Positions 42,922 to 50,902 of a DNA stretch of 64,000 nucleotides are shown piece by piece (position 1 is the stretch's first letter; each line of letters starts with the position of its first letter). The translations under genes were made by a program, and so were the position numbers. The notes beneath the pieces were generated by a model, which ran no database searches, had not been told where the DNA came from, and was given only the letters and a program-made list of their open reading frames with translations. The DNA is from Comamonadaceae bacterium (GTDB lineage: Bacteria > Pseudomonadota > Gammaproteobacteria > Burkholderiales > Burkholderiaceae_C), in NCBI GenBank assembly GCA_027488215.1, contig JAIYCB010000008.1, positions 1 through 64,000 of the forward strand, read 5' to 3'.

Positions 42922-45882
42922 TTAGGCTTTTTCGATGTTGCAGATGGTGGTTTTGGACTCTTGCATCATGGTGACGCTGTCGTAACCATAAGTGGTGGCT
43001 GTGTTGACCGCCTCACCGCGCACGATGGGCGCTGCCCCCTTGGGGTAATGCGGCAGCATGTCAACACCTTGCCAACGGCCAGAGAAGTGGAAGGGCAAAA
43101 ACACGGTGTCCGGCGCGACACGTTCGGTCACCATGGCCTGCACATTGATGCGCGCACCCGTGGGTGAGGTCACCCATGCACGTTCGCCGTTGCGAATGCC
43201 ACGCTCAGCGGCAGACTTGGGGTTGATCTCCACAAACATCTCTTGCTGCAATTCCGCAAGCCAAGGGTTGGAACGGGTTTCCTCACCACCCCCCTCGTAC
43301 TCGACCAAGCGCCCTGAGGTCATGATGAGCGGGAACTTCTCATGCAACTTGTCGGCGATGTTTTTGTCTTGAACCGTTTTGTACAAGGTGGGCAAACGCC
43401 AGAAGGCTTTGCGGTCATCGTGCGTGGGGTACTTGGCCATCAGGTCTGGGCGAGTGCCATACAAAGGCTCGCGGTGCTGCGGGATCGGGTCTGGGAAGTT
43501 CCAGACCACTGCACGCGCCTTGGCATTGCCAAAAGGATGGCAGCCGTGGTTTTTCATGAACACACGGATCATGCCGCCCGATGAATCGGTCTTCCAGTTC
43601 TTGCCCTCTGCCTTGGTCTTTTCAGCTTCGGACAGCTCGTCCCACCAACCCAGCTTCTTGAGCAAGATGTGGTCAAGTTCAGGGTAACCGGTGGTGATGT
43701 CGGCACCCAATGAATGGGAGCCATCTTCGGCCAACAGGCTCTTGCCATCGCGTTCAACGCCAAAGTTGGCGCGGAAGTTGCCGCCGCCATCCATGACGTG
43801 CTTGGAGGTGTCGTACAGGTTGGGCGAACCTGGATGCTTGAGTTCTGGGGTGCCATAGCAAGGCCATGGCAAACCGAAATAGTCACCGGTGAAGTCGTAG
43901 CCGGTTTCCTTGTCTTTGCCGCCTTTGGCCTTCAGGGTCTTCACATCGAACACGTTCATGTTCTTCATGTGGGCCTTCAAGCGCTCTGGGCTTTGGCCCG
44001 TGTAGCCAATGGTCCAAACGCACTTGTTGATTTCGCGCAGGATGTCCTCGGGCACGGGCTCGTCCATGCCATTGACTTTTTGCATCTTGTAGTTCTTGAC
44101 CAACTCGGTGCCAAAGCCCAGTTTTTGCGCCAATTGGTACATGATCATGTGGTCAGAGCGGCTCTCCCACAAGGGCTCAATGACCTTTTCACGCCACTGG
44201 ATGGAACGGTTGGAAGCCGTGCAAGAACCCGAGGTTTCAAACTGCGTGCAAGCAGGCAGCAGATAAACCGCACGGTTGGGGTTCAGGTCTTCGGCCTTGC
44301 CGGGCATGGCGGCCATGGATGCCGTCGCCGATGGGTAGGGGTCGACCACCACCAGCAGGTCGAGCTTGTCCATGGCACGCTTCATGTCCAAGCCGCGTGT
44401 CTGCGAGTTGGGCGCATGTCCCCAATAGAAAACACCGCGCAGGTTGCTGTCCTGGTCGATCAATTCGTTGTTCTCCAGCACACCATCAATCCAGCGGGAC
44501 ACGGTGATGCCATTCTTGCCCATCATGGCAGGCGATGCGAACTGTTTTTTGATCCACTCGAAGTCCACACCCCAGGTGTTGGCGAAATGTTTCCAGGAGC
44601 CTTCGGCCAGACCGTAGTAACCCGGCAAGGAATCGGGGTTGGGGCCGACGTCGGTCGCACCTTGCACGTTGTCGTGGCCACGGAAAATGTTAGTGCCGCC
44701 ACCGGTCTTGCCCACGTTGCCCAAAGCCAATTGCAAGAGGCAAGAGGCGCGGACGATGGCGTTGCCGATCGTGTGCTGAGTCTGGCCCATGCACCAAACG
44801 ATGGTGCCGGGGTTGTTCTCGTGCAGCATTTTGGCGATCTTGAAGACTTGGTCTTCTTTGACCCCGCAAGCTTCTTCAACTTTGTCTGGCGTCCATTTGG
44901 CCATGACCTCGGTCTTGATCGCGTCCATGCCAAAGACACGGTCGTTGATGTATTTCTTGTCTTCCCAGCCGTTCTTGAAGATGTGGTACATCAAACCGAA
45001 CAGGAAAGGAATGTCGGTGCCCGAGCGGATGCGCACGTACTCATCTGCCTTGGCGGCCGTGCGCGTGAAACGGGGGTCAACCACGATCATCTTGCAGCCG
45101 TTTTCCTTGGCGTGCAGCATGTGCAACATCGACACAGGGTGGGCTTCGGCCGCGTTGGAGCCAATGTACAAAGCGACCTTGCTGTTTTGCATGTCGTTGT
45201 ACGAGTTGGTCATGGCGCCATAACCCCAGGTGTTGGCCACGCCGGCCACAGTGGTGGAGTGGCAAATCCGCGCCTGGTGATCGCAGTTGTTGGTGCCCCA
45301 GAAGCTGACGAATTTGCGCAACAAATAGGCCTGCTCGTTGTTGCTCTTGGATGAACCCACCACATAAATGCTGTCAGGGCCACTGGCCTTGCGCAATTCC
45401 AGCATCTTGGCGCTGATCTCGTTGAGCGCTGTGTCCCAACTGATGCGCTCGTATTTGCCCTTCACCAGTTTCATGGGATAACGCAAACGGTACTCACCAT
45501 GGCCATGCTCGCGCAAAGCAGCGCCTTTGGCACAATGGGCGCCCAAGTTGATCGGGGAATCAAAAACGGGCTCTTGACGAACCCAAACCCCGTTTTCAAC
45601 CACCGCATCGACCGCGCAGCCTACGGAGCAGTGGGTGCAAATGGTGCGTTTGACTTCGACCTTGCCAGCACCCACGATGGATGTGCCTTTGCCAGCATGG
45701 GCCTTTTGCACCAGCGTGAGCTGCGAAGCAGCCAAGCCGACACCCACACCCAAGCCTGAGCGGCGCAGAAAACTGCGGCGATCCATGGTGGGCAAAGCCT
45801 GCGACAAACCACGGCGCAAGCTGTGGATGAACGAAGAGGACACAGCACCCGAAGTGCCGGAAGTTTTTTTGGTCAGCAACAT
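42922..45882 (-). CDS. fdhA: Formate dehydrogenase catalytic subunit (alpha), Tat-exported, cysteine type
   Basis: The 986-residue bis-MGD enzyme oxidises formate in the periplasm. The Tat signal RRSFLRRSG is around residues 36-43, the [4Fe-4S] site is Cys82, Cys85, Cys89 and Cys117, and the molybdenum/tungsten ligand is Cys207 in QARICHSTTVAG, where selenium enzymes have Sec. Landmarks such as WGYGAMTNSYND, SNAAEAHPVSM and the late GEETRSNPWLAEL are complete. ATG 45882 has GGAG 10 bases ahead; ATG 45786 would give a shorter leader. It follows the small Tat peptide gene by 43 bases. Confidence 0.96.
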   Translation of the reverse strand: MLLTKKTSGTSGAVSSSFIHSLRRGLSQALPTMDRRSFLRRSGLGVGVGLAASQLTLVQKAHAGKGTSIVGAGKVEVKRTICTHCSVGCAVDAVVENGVWVRQEPVFDSPINLGAHCAKGAALREHGHGEYRLRYPMKLVKGKYERISWDTALNEISAKMLELRKASGPDSIYVVGSSKSNNEQAYLLRKFVSFWGTNNCDHQARICHSTTVAGVANTWGYGAMTNSYNDMQNSKVALYIGSNAAEAHPVSMLHMLHAKENGCKMIVVDPRFTRTAAKADEYVRIRSGTDIPFLFGLMYHIFKNGWEDKKYINDRVFGMDAIKTEVMAKWTPDKVEEACGVKEDQVFKIAKMLHENNPGTIVWCMGQTQHTIGNAIVRASCLLQLALGNVGKTGGGTNIFRGHDNVQGATDVGPNPDSLPGYYGLAEGSWKHFANTWGVDFEWIKKQFASPAMMGKNGITVSRWIDGVLENNELIDQDSNLRGVFYWGHAPNSQTRGLDMKRAMDKLDLLVVVDPYPSATASMAAMPGKAEDLNPNRAVYLLPACTQFETSGSCTASNRSIQWREKVIEPLWESRSDHMIMYQLAQKLGFGTELVKNYKMQKVNGMDEPVPEDILREINKCVWTIGYTGQSPERLKAHMKNMNVFDVKTLKAKGGKDKETGYDFTGDYFGLPWPCYGTPELKHPGSPNLYDTSKHVMDGGGNFRANFGVERDGKSLLAEDGSHSLGADITTGYPELDHILLKKLGWWDELSEAEKTKAEGKNWKTDSSGGMIRVFMKNHGCHPFGNAKARAVVWNFPDPIPQHREPLYGTRPDLMAKYPTHDDRKAFWRLPTLYKTVQDKNIADKLHEKFPLIMTSGRLVEYEGGGEETRSNPWLAELQQEMFVEINPKSAAERGIRNGERAWVTSPTGARINVQAMVTERVAPDTVFLPFHFSGRWQGVDMLPHYPKGAAPIVRGEAVNTATTYGYDSVTMMQESKTTICNIEKA

Positions 45883-45925
45883 GGAGGACTCCAGTTGGGA
45901 ATGAACAGGGAAGAAAAACGGAGAA

Positions 45926-46132
45926 TCAAACGCGGGTGGTCTTGTAGTACTGCTGAACGTGTTGGCTCAGCGTGTAGCCACCACCGCGGGTAGGCTTTGG
46001 GGTGGCAGGTGCAGCAGGCGCCACTTGGCTGACCACACCAGGCAAAACGGCTGTGGCTGCGGCCACAGCACCGACTGTCGCAGCACCGGAAAACAGGCTG
46101 CGGCGCGAAAGAGCGGAGGTTTTAGATGACAT
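45926..46132 (-). CDS. Formate dehydrogenase region Tat-target small protein (TIGR02811 type)
   Basis: The 68-residue protein is dominated by a twin-arginine leader: LSRRSLFSGAATVGAVAAATAVLPG. The remainder is GGGYTLSQHVQQYYKTTRV, whose YTLSEHVRRYY-like end is the mark of small Tat peptides found next to formate dehydrogenases. Its role is not known; a chaperone decoy or small structural subunit are both possible. It is the first gene of the fdh operon. The frame continues upstream to 46327, but ATG 46132 has an AGGAG site. Confidence 0.85.
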   Translation of the reverse strand: MSSKTSALSRRSLFSGAATVGAVAAATAVLPGVVSQVAPAAPATPKPTRGGGYTLSQHVQQYYKTTRV

Positions 46133-46205
46133 CGAAGACTCCTGAAAAATGGTCGAGGTGATGACTTTTACAAACATCAAACCTAGGCAAGTGATTGCAT
46201 AAGCC

Positions 46206-46269
46206 ATCTTACTGTCTGGCCTTTGGGCTTTCCATGTGAAAACCCTTACTTCCGATTGATTTGCGTCAA
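46206..46269 (-). promoter_or_regulatory. fdh operon promoter with shared motif and FNR-like site
   Basis: On the minus strand TAAGAT (46206-46211) is a -10 candidate. The motif GTAAGGGTTTTCAC occupies 46236-46249, 24 bases upstream of it, and matches 13 of 14 bases with the TRAP promoter motif at 50211-50224. Just beyond, TTGAC-GCAA-ATCAA at 46256-46269 matches 9 of 10 bases of the FNR/ANR consensus. All roles are inferred. Confidence 0.5.
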
Positions 46270-46307
46270 ACGCGTGACAGTTCAAACAGCCTCGGGGCGA
46301 AAAAAAA

Positions 46308-46348
46308 CGTCCGCGCACACAAAACACAATGTTTTGTGTGCGCGGACG
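46308..46348. terminator. Strong terminator of the TRAP operon
   Basis: A perfect 18-bp stem (CGTCCGCGCACACAAAAC and its complement) closes an ACAAT loop and is flanked by runs of T on both strands (the minus-strand U-run at 46301-46307, the plus-strand T-run at 46357-46364). It lies 14 bases after the dctM stop and also separates the TRAP genes from the fdh promoter. Confidence 0.9.
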
Positions 46349-46362
46349 CTCGCTGGTTTTTT

Positions 46363-48309
46363 TTAGTTGTACAAAACTTCAGGCAACCACATGCCGATGG
46401 CCGGGAACATGTAGAGCAGCACAATCGCAAAGACCTGGATGGCCATGAATGGCAGCATGCCTGAAAAGATCTGGTTGAGCGTGACGTGCGGTGGGCTAAC
46501 GCCTTTCAAGTAGAACGCCGCCATGGCCACGGGAGGGCTCAGGAAAGCGGTCTGCAAGTTCAAGGCCACCAGCAAGCCAAAGAACAGCGGATCAATGCCG
46601 AAGTGGGGCAACAAGGGGATGAAGATCGGCATGAAAATCACAATGATCTCGGTCCACTCCAGAGGCCAGCCCAGCAAGAAAATAACCACCTGTGCCAGGA
46701 TCATGAACTGCAAAGGCGTCAGGTCCATGCCCAGCACCCAATTGTTAATGATCTCCTGGCCTCCCAAAAGCGCAAATGCGGCCGAGAAAATACTGGAGCC
46801 CACAAACAACCAGCACACCATGGCGCTGGTTTTGGCAGTGAGATAAACCGACTCGCGCAGCACCACATAGTTCAGGCGTCTGTAGGCAGCTGCCAGCAGC
46901 AAGCCTCCCAATGAGCCCATGGCCGCTGCTTCGGTCGGTGTGGCCAGTCCAAACACGATGGTGCCCAGCACCGCCAAGATCATGAGGGCCAATGGGAAGA
47001 ACGATCCCAGCAGCATCTTGAAAATTTCAAGACGGGCAAAGCTGAAATAGGCATAGAAGATGGCGAGAGCCACCACACAGCTGGTCAAGGCGATCCAGAA
47101 TGACAGCGGTGCGTCTTGCCGTTCGGCTGGGGCACCGGGGGTTTCGGATGCTTGACTGACGGCCACAGGTGCTGCAGGTGCAGCAGCAGGCGCGGCGTCG
47201 GCCTTGGTCTCTGCGGTTTCAGTGGGCGGAGTTTGCAGACCGTCGCCTTCAACTTCGGGTTCCGACAAACCGCTGACGTTTTCCTCTTCTGCGGAATCTG
47301 CGGAGTCGGACAATTCGCCACCCATGGCCACAACACCCTCCACAGCCTCGACGGGCAAGGGGGCTGTGACCTTGAAATAAATGGCCCCCATGATCGCAGC
47401 CACCGCCAAAGCGGGCAGTATGGCGATGCCCAAGTGACTGAGCAATTCGCGCATGGGAACAGCGGCATTGCGTTTGCCTTTGATCGCACCGATCAGGCCA
47501 GGCAACACATTGCTGCTGATCTCTTTGGACACCACTTGCGCAAAAGCGGGCAAGGGCACGACGCGGTCTTCCGCTGACATGGGCGGGGCCATGCTGGGCT
47601 TGATCTTGGCCAAAATGACCACATAAATCACGTACAAGGTGGCCAGCATGATGCCGGGGAAAAACGCACCGGCGTACAGCTTGACCACCGACACGCCAGC
47701 GGTTGCACCGTAAACGATCAACATCACCGAAGGTGGAATCAAGATGCCCAGACAACCGCCAGCGGTGATGGCGCCGGCTGACAACTGAACGCTGTAACCT
47801 GCGCGCAGCATGGCTGGCAGCGCCAGCAAGCCCATGAGCGTGACCACAGCGCCCACGATGCCGGTAGCCGTGGCAAAAATCGCACAGGTCACGATGGTCG
47901 CAACCGCTAAGGAACCCGGTACCCTGGCCATGGCCAGATGCATACTCTTGAAAAGCTTCTCGATCAGGTTGGCCCGTTCAATGAGATAGCCCATGAACAC
48001 GAACAAGGGAATCGAAATCAGCACGTCGTTGGACATGACCGAGAAGGCACGCTGAACCATCAGGTCGAGCGTTTGCTGAACCGCCAGATCGGGGTTGGAG
48101 CTTCGGTAGGCGATCCACGCGAAGATCATGCCCATGCCCATGAGGGTGAAGGCCGTCGGAAAACCCAACATGATCGCCACCACCACCAACGCCAACATCA
48201 ACAAACCCAAATGCCCATTGGTCATATCGGCAGGGGCAGGCAACAAAACAAAGGCCGACAACACCACCAAGGCCATGATGGTCAGGCCAAACCAGACTTC
48301 TTTTTTCAT
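46363..48309 (-). CDS. dctM: TRAP transporter large permease DctM, with extra central segment (FcbT3-like)
   Basis: The 648-residue protein is a DctM permease (about 430 residues is usual) with 10 or more helices: PLFVFMGYLIERANL, GIVGAVVTLMGLLALPAML, AGGCLGILIPPSVMLIVYG and ATPTEAAAMGSLGGL. Between the usual N- and C-terminal halves lies an insert with one or two extra helices and an acidic then Ala/Pro-rich linker of about 75 residues (SDSADSAEEENV onward). This long form is typical of the mannitol/chloroaromatic (FcbT3) branch. It overlaps dctQ by 4 bases. Confidence 0.92.
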   Translation of the reverse strand: MKKEVWFGLTIMALVVLSAFVLLPAPADMTNGHLGLLMLALVVVAIMLGFPTAFTLMGMGMIFAWIAYRSSNPDLAVQQTLDLMVQRAFSVMSNDVLISIPLFVFMGYLIERANLIEKLFKSMHLAMARVPGSLAVATIVTCAIFATATGIVGAVVTLMGLLALPAMLRAGYSVQLSAGAITAGGCLGILIPPSVMLIVYGATAGVSVVKLYAGAFFPGIMLATLYVIYVVILAKIKPSMAPPMSAEDRVVPLPAFAQVVSKEISSNVLPGLIGAIKGKRNAAVPMRELLSHLGIAILPALAVAAIMGAIYFKVTAPLPVEAVEGVVAMGGELSDSADSAEEENVSGLSEPEVEGDGLQTPPTETAETKADAAPAAAPAAPVAVSQASETPGAPAERQDAPLSFWIALTSCVVALAIFYAYFSFARLEIFKMLLGSFFPLALMILAVLGTIVFGLATPTEAAAMGSLGGLLLAAAYRRLNYVVLRESVYLTAKTSAMVCWLFVGSSIFSAAFALLGGQEIINNWVLGMDLTPLQFMILAQVVIFLLGWPLEWTEIIVIFMPIFIPLLPHFGIDPLFFGLLVALNLQTAFLSPPVAMAAFYLKGVSPPHVTLNQIFSGMLPFMAIQVFAIVLLYMFPAIGMWLPEVLYN

Positions 48310-48929
48310 TTTTGATTTCCCTTGGCAGTCGCCAGCTCGCCCAACTTGGCAATGTCTTCGTCTTTCACGTTGACCATTTCTTTGAGTTTTTCGACGTCGA
48401 CCTCGTCCACGTCATCGCCGCGCTTGGGCCACTCACCCTGCTTGATGCAAACAATGCAACGAACAATTTCAACCAAACCCTGAGCCAACAGGAAAGCACC
48501 CGCAATCGGCAAAATGGTTTTGAAAGGATAGATGGGCGGACCGTTCGCCGTCACGTTGGAATGCTCATTGATGGCCCAGGAATCGGCGGCAAAACCATAG
48601 CCGGCATAAGCCAGAGCCACCACACCAGGAATGAAGAACAAGATGTAAAGAGTCAGGTCCAGCCAGGCCTGCAGGCGGGGCGGGAAAAAGCCATAGAGCA
48701 CATCACCGCGTACATGGCCGTTTTTTGACAGGGTGTATGCACCTGCCATCATGAACAGCGTTCCATACATCATGCTCATGACATCAAAGGCCCAAGCGTG
48801 AGGGCTGTCCAGCACATACCGGGAGAATACCTCCCAGGAAATCATGAAGGTCAAGGCGACGATCAACCAGGAAAAGAATTGGCCGATCCAAGTACTGACT
48901 TTGTCAATAAAGAGCAAAAGATTTTGCAT
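48306..48929 (-). CDS. dctQ: TRAP transporter small permease DctQ (FcbT2-like)
   Basis: The 207-residue protein has four membrane helices: IGQFFSWLIVALTFMISWEVFSRY, FDVMSMMYGTLFMMAGAYTL, WLDLTLYILFFIPGVVALAYAG and ILPIAGAFLLAQGLVEIVRCIV. A charged cytoplasmic tail follows (DDVDEVDVEKLKEMVNVKDEDIAKL). The WEVFSRYVLD motif is standard for DctQ. It forms the transporter with DctM (4-base overlap) and works with the DctP receptor upstream. A hairpin in the 73-bp dctP-dctQ gap may lower its expression relative to the receptor. Confidence 0.92.
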   Translation of the reverse strand: MQNLLLFIDKVSTWIGQFFSWLIVALTFMISWEVFSRYVLDSPHAWAFDVMSMMYGTLFMMAGAYTLSKNGHVRGDVLYGFFPPRLQAWLDLTLYILFFIPGVVALAYAGYGFAADSWAINEHSNVTANGPPIYPFKTILPIAGAFLLAQGLVEIVRCIVCIKQGEWPKRGDDVDEVDVEKLKEMVNVKDEDIAKLGELATAKGNQK

Positions 48930-48951
48930 AAGGGAACCGCATAAATGAATC

Positions 48952-48979
48952 AGCCATCTGGAAGTACCCAGATGGCTGA
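48952..48979 (-). terminator. Intercistronic hairpin between dctP and dctQ
   Basis: A perfect 11-bp stem, CAGCCATCTGG / CCAGATGGCTG, closes a 6-base loop. It lies 23 bases after the dctP stop codon, without a clear U-run. It probably acts as a partial terminator or as an RNA end protector that allows receptor excess. Confidence 0.6.
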
Positions 48980-49002
48980 TGGGGAAAACTTAAAGAAGGT
49001 GA

Positions 49003-50121
49003 TTAACCTTTTTTGGCACCAAAGAAGTGGTTCACAGCCATGCGACGGCTGATGTTGGTGTCCTGATCCCACTTGACTGCACGTTGTGCAAAAGCGCGCT
49101 GTGAGGCCACGATTTCCTTGAACAATGGGTTTTCTGCAGATTTCTTCTCCACAATCTCCGTCCAAATTTTCAGCTGGTCTTGCAAAATGGCATCGGGTGT
49201 TTTGTAGAACTTGACCTTGTCCTTGGTTTGCAACTCGATGTAGTCCTTGGAGTAACGATCGATGGCTTTCCATGACATGTCAGCCGAAGCGGCTTCTGTT
49301 GCAATGGCGATCACAGACTTCATCTTGGCAGGCAGCGCGTCGTACTTGGTCTTGTTGAACATGATCTCAAATGTCTCAGCACTCTGGTGGTAGCTTTGCA
49401 GCATGCAGACCTTGGAGACATCGGGGAAGCCCAAAATACGGTCAGAGGTGGCGTTGTTGAATTCAGCGCCGTCCAGCAAGCCGCGGTCCATAGCGGGCAC
49501 GATCTCGCCACCTGGCAAGGCGTTCACGGCAGCACCCATGGCTGTGAACAAGTCAATGGCCAGACCGTTGGTACGGAACTTCAAACCTTTGAAGTCTGAC
49601 GACTTGGTGATTGGCTTCTTGAACCAGCCCAGAGGCTGGGTCGACATGGGGCCGTACAGGAAGGACTGCACATTGCCACCAATGGACGCGTACAACTTGG
49701 CCAGCAGTTCAGCGCCGCCGCCGTACTTGTGCCAAGACAAAATCATGTTGGCGTCCATGCCGAAGGCTGGGCCAGAGTTCCACAAGGCCAAGGCGTTTTG
49801 CTTGCCATAGTGGTAACCCAACACGCCGTGACCGCCATCCAAAGTGCCTTTGGAGACCGCTTCGAGCAAACCGAATGCAGGCACCACAGCGCCAGCGGGC
49901 AGAACTTCAATCTTCAGATCGCCACCGGTCATGTCATTGACCTTCTTGGCGTAGTCCAAAGCGTACTCATGGAAGATGTCCTTGGCGGGCCATGTGCTCT
50001 GCCAGCGCATGTTGATCGGGCCGGTTTGGGCCTTGGCGATCATCGGCGCCGAAATGGCACCCGCGGCAACTGCAGCGCCTTTGAGTAGATTGCGACGGCG
50101 TGGGGTTTGGTTGACTGTCAA
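49003..50121 (-). CDS. dctP: TRAP transporter substrate-binding protein DctP (FcbT1/TakP-like)
   Basis: The 372-residue periplasmic receptor has a Tat leader (PRRRNLLKGAAVAAGAISAPMIAKAQ). Landmarks: MRWQSTWPAKDIFHEYALDYAKKVNDMTGGDLKIEVLPAGAVV, the substrate-binding region LKFRTNGLAIDLFTAMGAA and GGEIVPAMDRGLLDGAEFNN. The Arg in the FRTNG turn binds the ligand carboxylate in this family, so the substrate is an organic acid, possibly a 2-oxoacid or aromatic acid. It is first in the dctPQM operon and sits between formate dehydrogenase accessory genes and the fdh operon. Confidence 0.93.
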   Translation of the reverse strand: MTVNQTPRRRNLLKGAAVAAGAISAPMIAKAQTGPINMRWQSTWPAKDIFHEYALDYAKKVNDMTGGDLKIEVLPAGAVVPAFGLLEAVSKGTLDGGHGVLGYHYGKQNALALWNSGPAFGMDANMILSWHKYGGGAELLAKLYASIGGNVQSFLYGPMSTQPLGWFKKPITKSSDFKGLKFRTNGLAIDLFTAMGAAVNALPGGEIVPAMDRGLLDGAEFNNATSDRILGFPDVSKVCMLQSYHQSAETFEIMFNKTKYDALPAKMKSVIAIATEAASADMSWKAIDRYSKDYIELQTKDKVKFYKTPDAILQDQLKIWTEIVEKKSAENPLFKEIVASQRAFAQRAVKWDQDTNISRRMAVNHFFGAKKG

Positions 50122-50179
50122 AGTAGATCTCCAATCGTTGTTGAACTTTCAAGCGTAAAAAATTACTGCTTGGTTTTTC

Positions 50180-50224
50180 ATTATGCAGCGCAGCAAGGGC
50201 TTACCCGTTAGTGTAAACCCTTAC
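50180..50224 (-). promoter_or_regulatory. TRAP operon promoter with motif shared with fdh
   Basis: On the minus strand CATAAT (50180-50185) is a -10 candidate. GTAAGGGTTTACAC at 50211-50224 lies 25 bases upstream of it, nearly the same distance as the matching motif of the fdh promoter (24). A second GGGTAAG half-repeat overlaps the -35 area. A common activator is inferred. Confidence 0.5.
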
Positions 50225-50266
50225 CCCCTCTTTATTAATTTCAATTTGAAGTGTCAAAAATTTCAA

Positions 50267-50893
50267 TCACGCCACCAAATCGAAACCCTGGATCTCGACG
50301 CTCAGGAAGGCTTCGGTGAAAGCCGCCACACGTGCGTAAAAGGCGGCTGCGGGGTGGGCCTGCAGCGCTTGGCACATTTGCGGCACCCAAGACTGCACAT
50401 GTTGGCTGAAGAAGGCGATCTGCTGGGTGAGGTTGGCCACCGCCACATCGTCCCCGGCAATCAGGTAGCGCATGACTTCGAAGACGTAGGCCACATGGTC
50501 TTCAGTATCAGACATGCCCTCGCCTTTGCCCAAGCCCAAGGCTGCCAGGTCGTCGCGCAGCTTGACCAGCGGTTTTTCATTCAAAAAGCCACTGAGGTAG
50601 TGCGAGCCATACAGGTAAACCTCAGGCTTGCCCACACCGCCAAACAGGCGGTTGTATTCGGCCACCACCTGATCATGGTTGAGACTGCGGGCGCTCGCCA
50701 CCAACTCGCGCCAAGGCTCCTCCAGGAAGCCCCCGGCGTCGGGGGCCTCGGTCACGGCCACCTGCAATTGGCCCAACAACTCCGCTGAAGGCGCGGCATA
50801 GAGCAGCTGCGAAAGCAGGCCGTACACTTCGGCACGGGCGGTTTCTTCGTCCAGCGCGTGGCTGTTGGCGGTCAGGTTCAGGTCTGGGCTCAT
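50267..50893 (-). CDS. TorD/DmsD-family molybdoenzyme chaperone
   Basis: The 208-residue all-helical protein has the family pattern RAEVYGLLSQLLYAAPS at the N-terminus, NRLFGGVGKPEVYLYGSHYLSGFLNEKPLVKLRDDLAALGL in the middle and MSDTEDHVAYVFEVMRYLI. TorD-type chaperones bind Tat leaders and help cofactor loading. In this cluster the client is almost certainly the Tat-exported FdhA. It starts 9 bases after the polyferredoxin gene. A 145-bp gap with the TRAP promoter follows. Confidence 0.9.
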   Translation of the reverse strand: MSPDLNLTANSHALDEETARAEVYGLLSQLLYAAPSAELLGQLQVAVTEAPDAGGFLEEPWRELVASARSLNHDQVVAEYNRLFGGVGKPEVYLYGSHYLSGFLNEKPLVKLRDDLAALGLGKGEGMSDTEDHVAYVFEVMRYLIAGDDVAVANLTQQIAFFSQHVQSWVPQMCQALQAHPAAAFYARVAAFTEAFLSVEIQGFDLVA

Positions 50894-50902
50894 GGCAACA
50901 AT

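Noticed and set aside
45240-45300. Selenocysteine at the fdhA active site
   Set aside because: The codon gives cysteine (QARICHST), not TGA, so no selenium machinery is implied.
43714-45354. Plus-strand frame of 546 codons opposite fdhA
   Set aside because: Shadow of the catalytic subunit gene; no recognisable domain.
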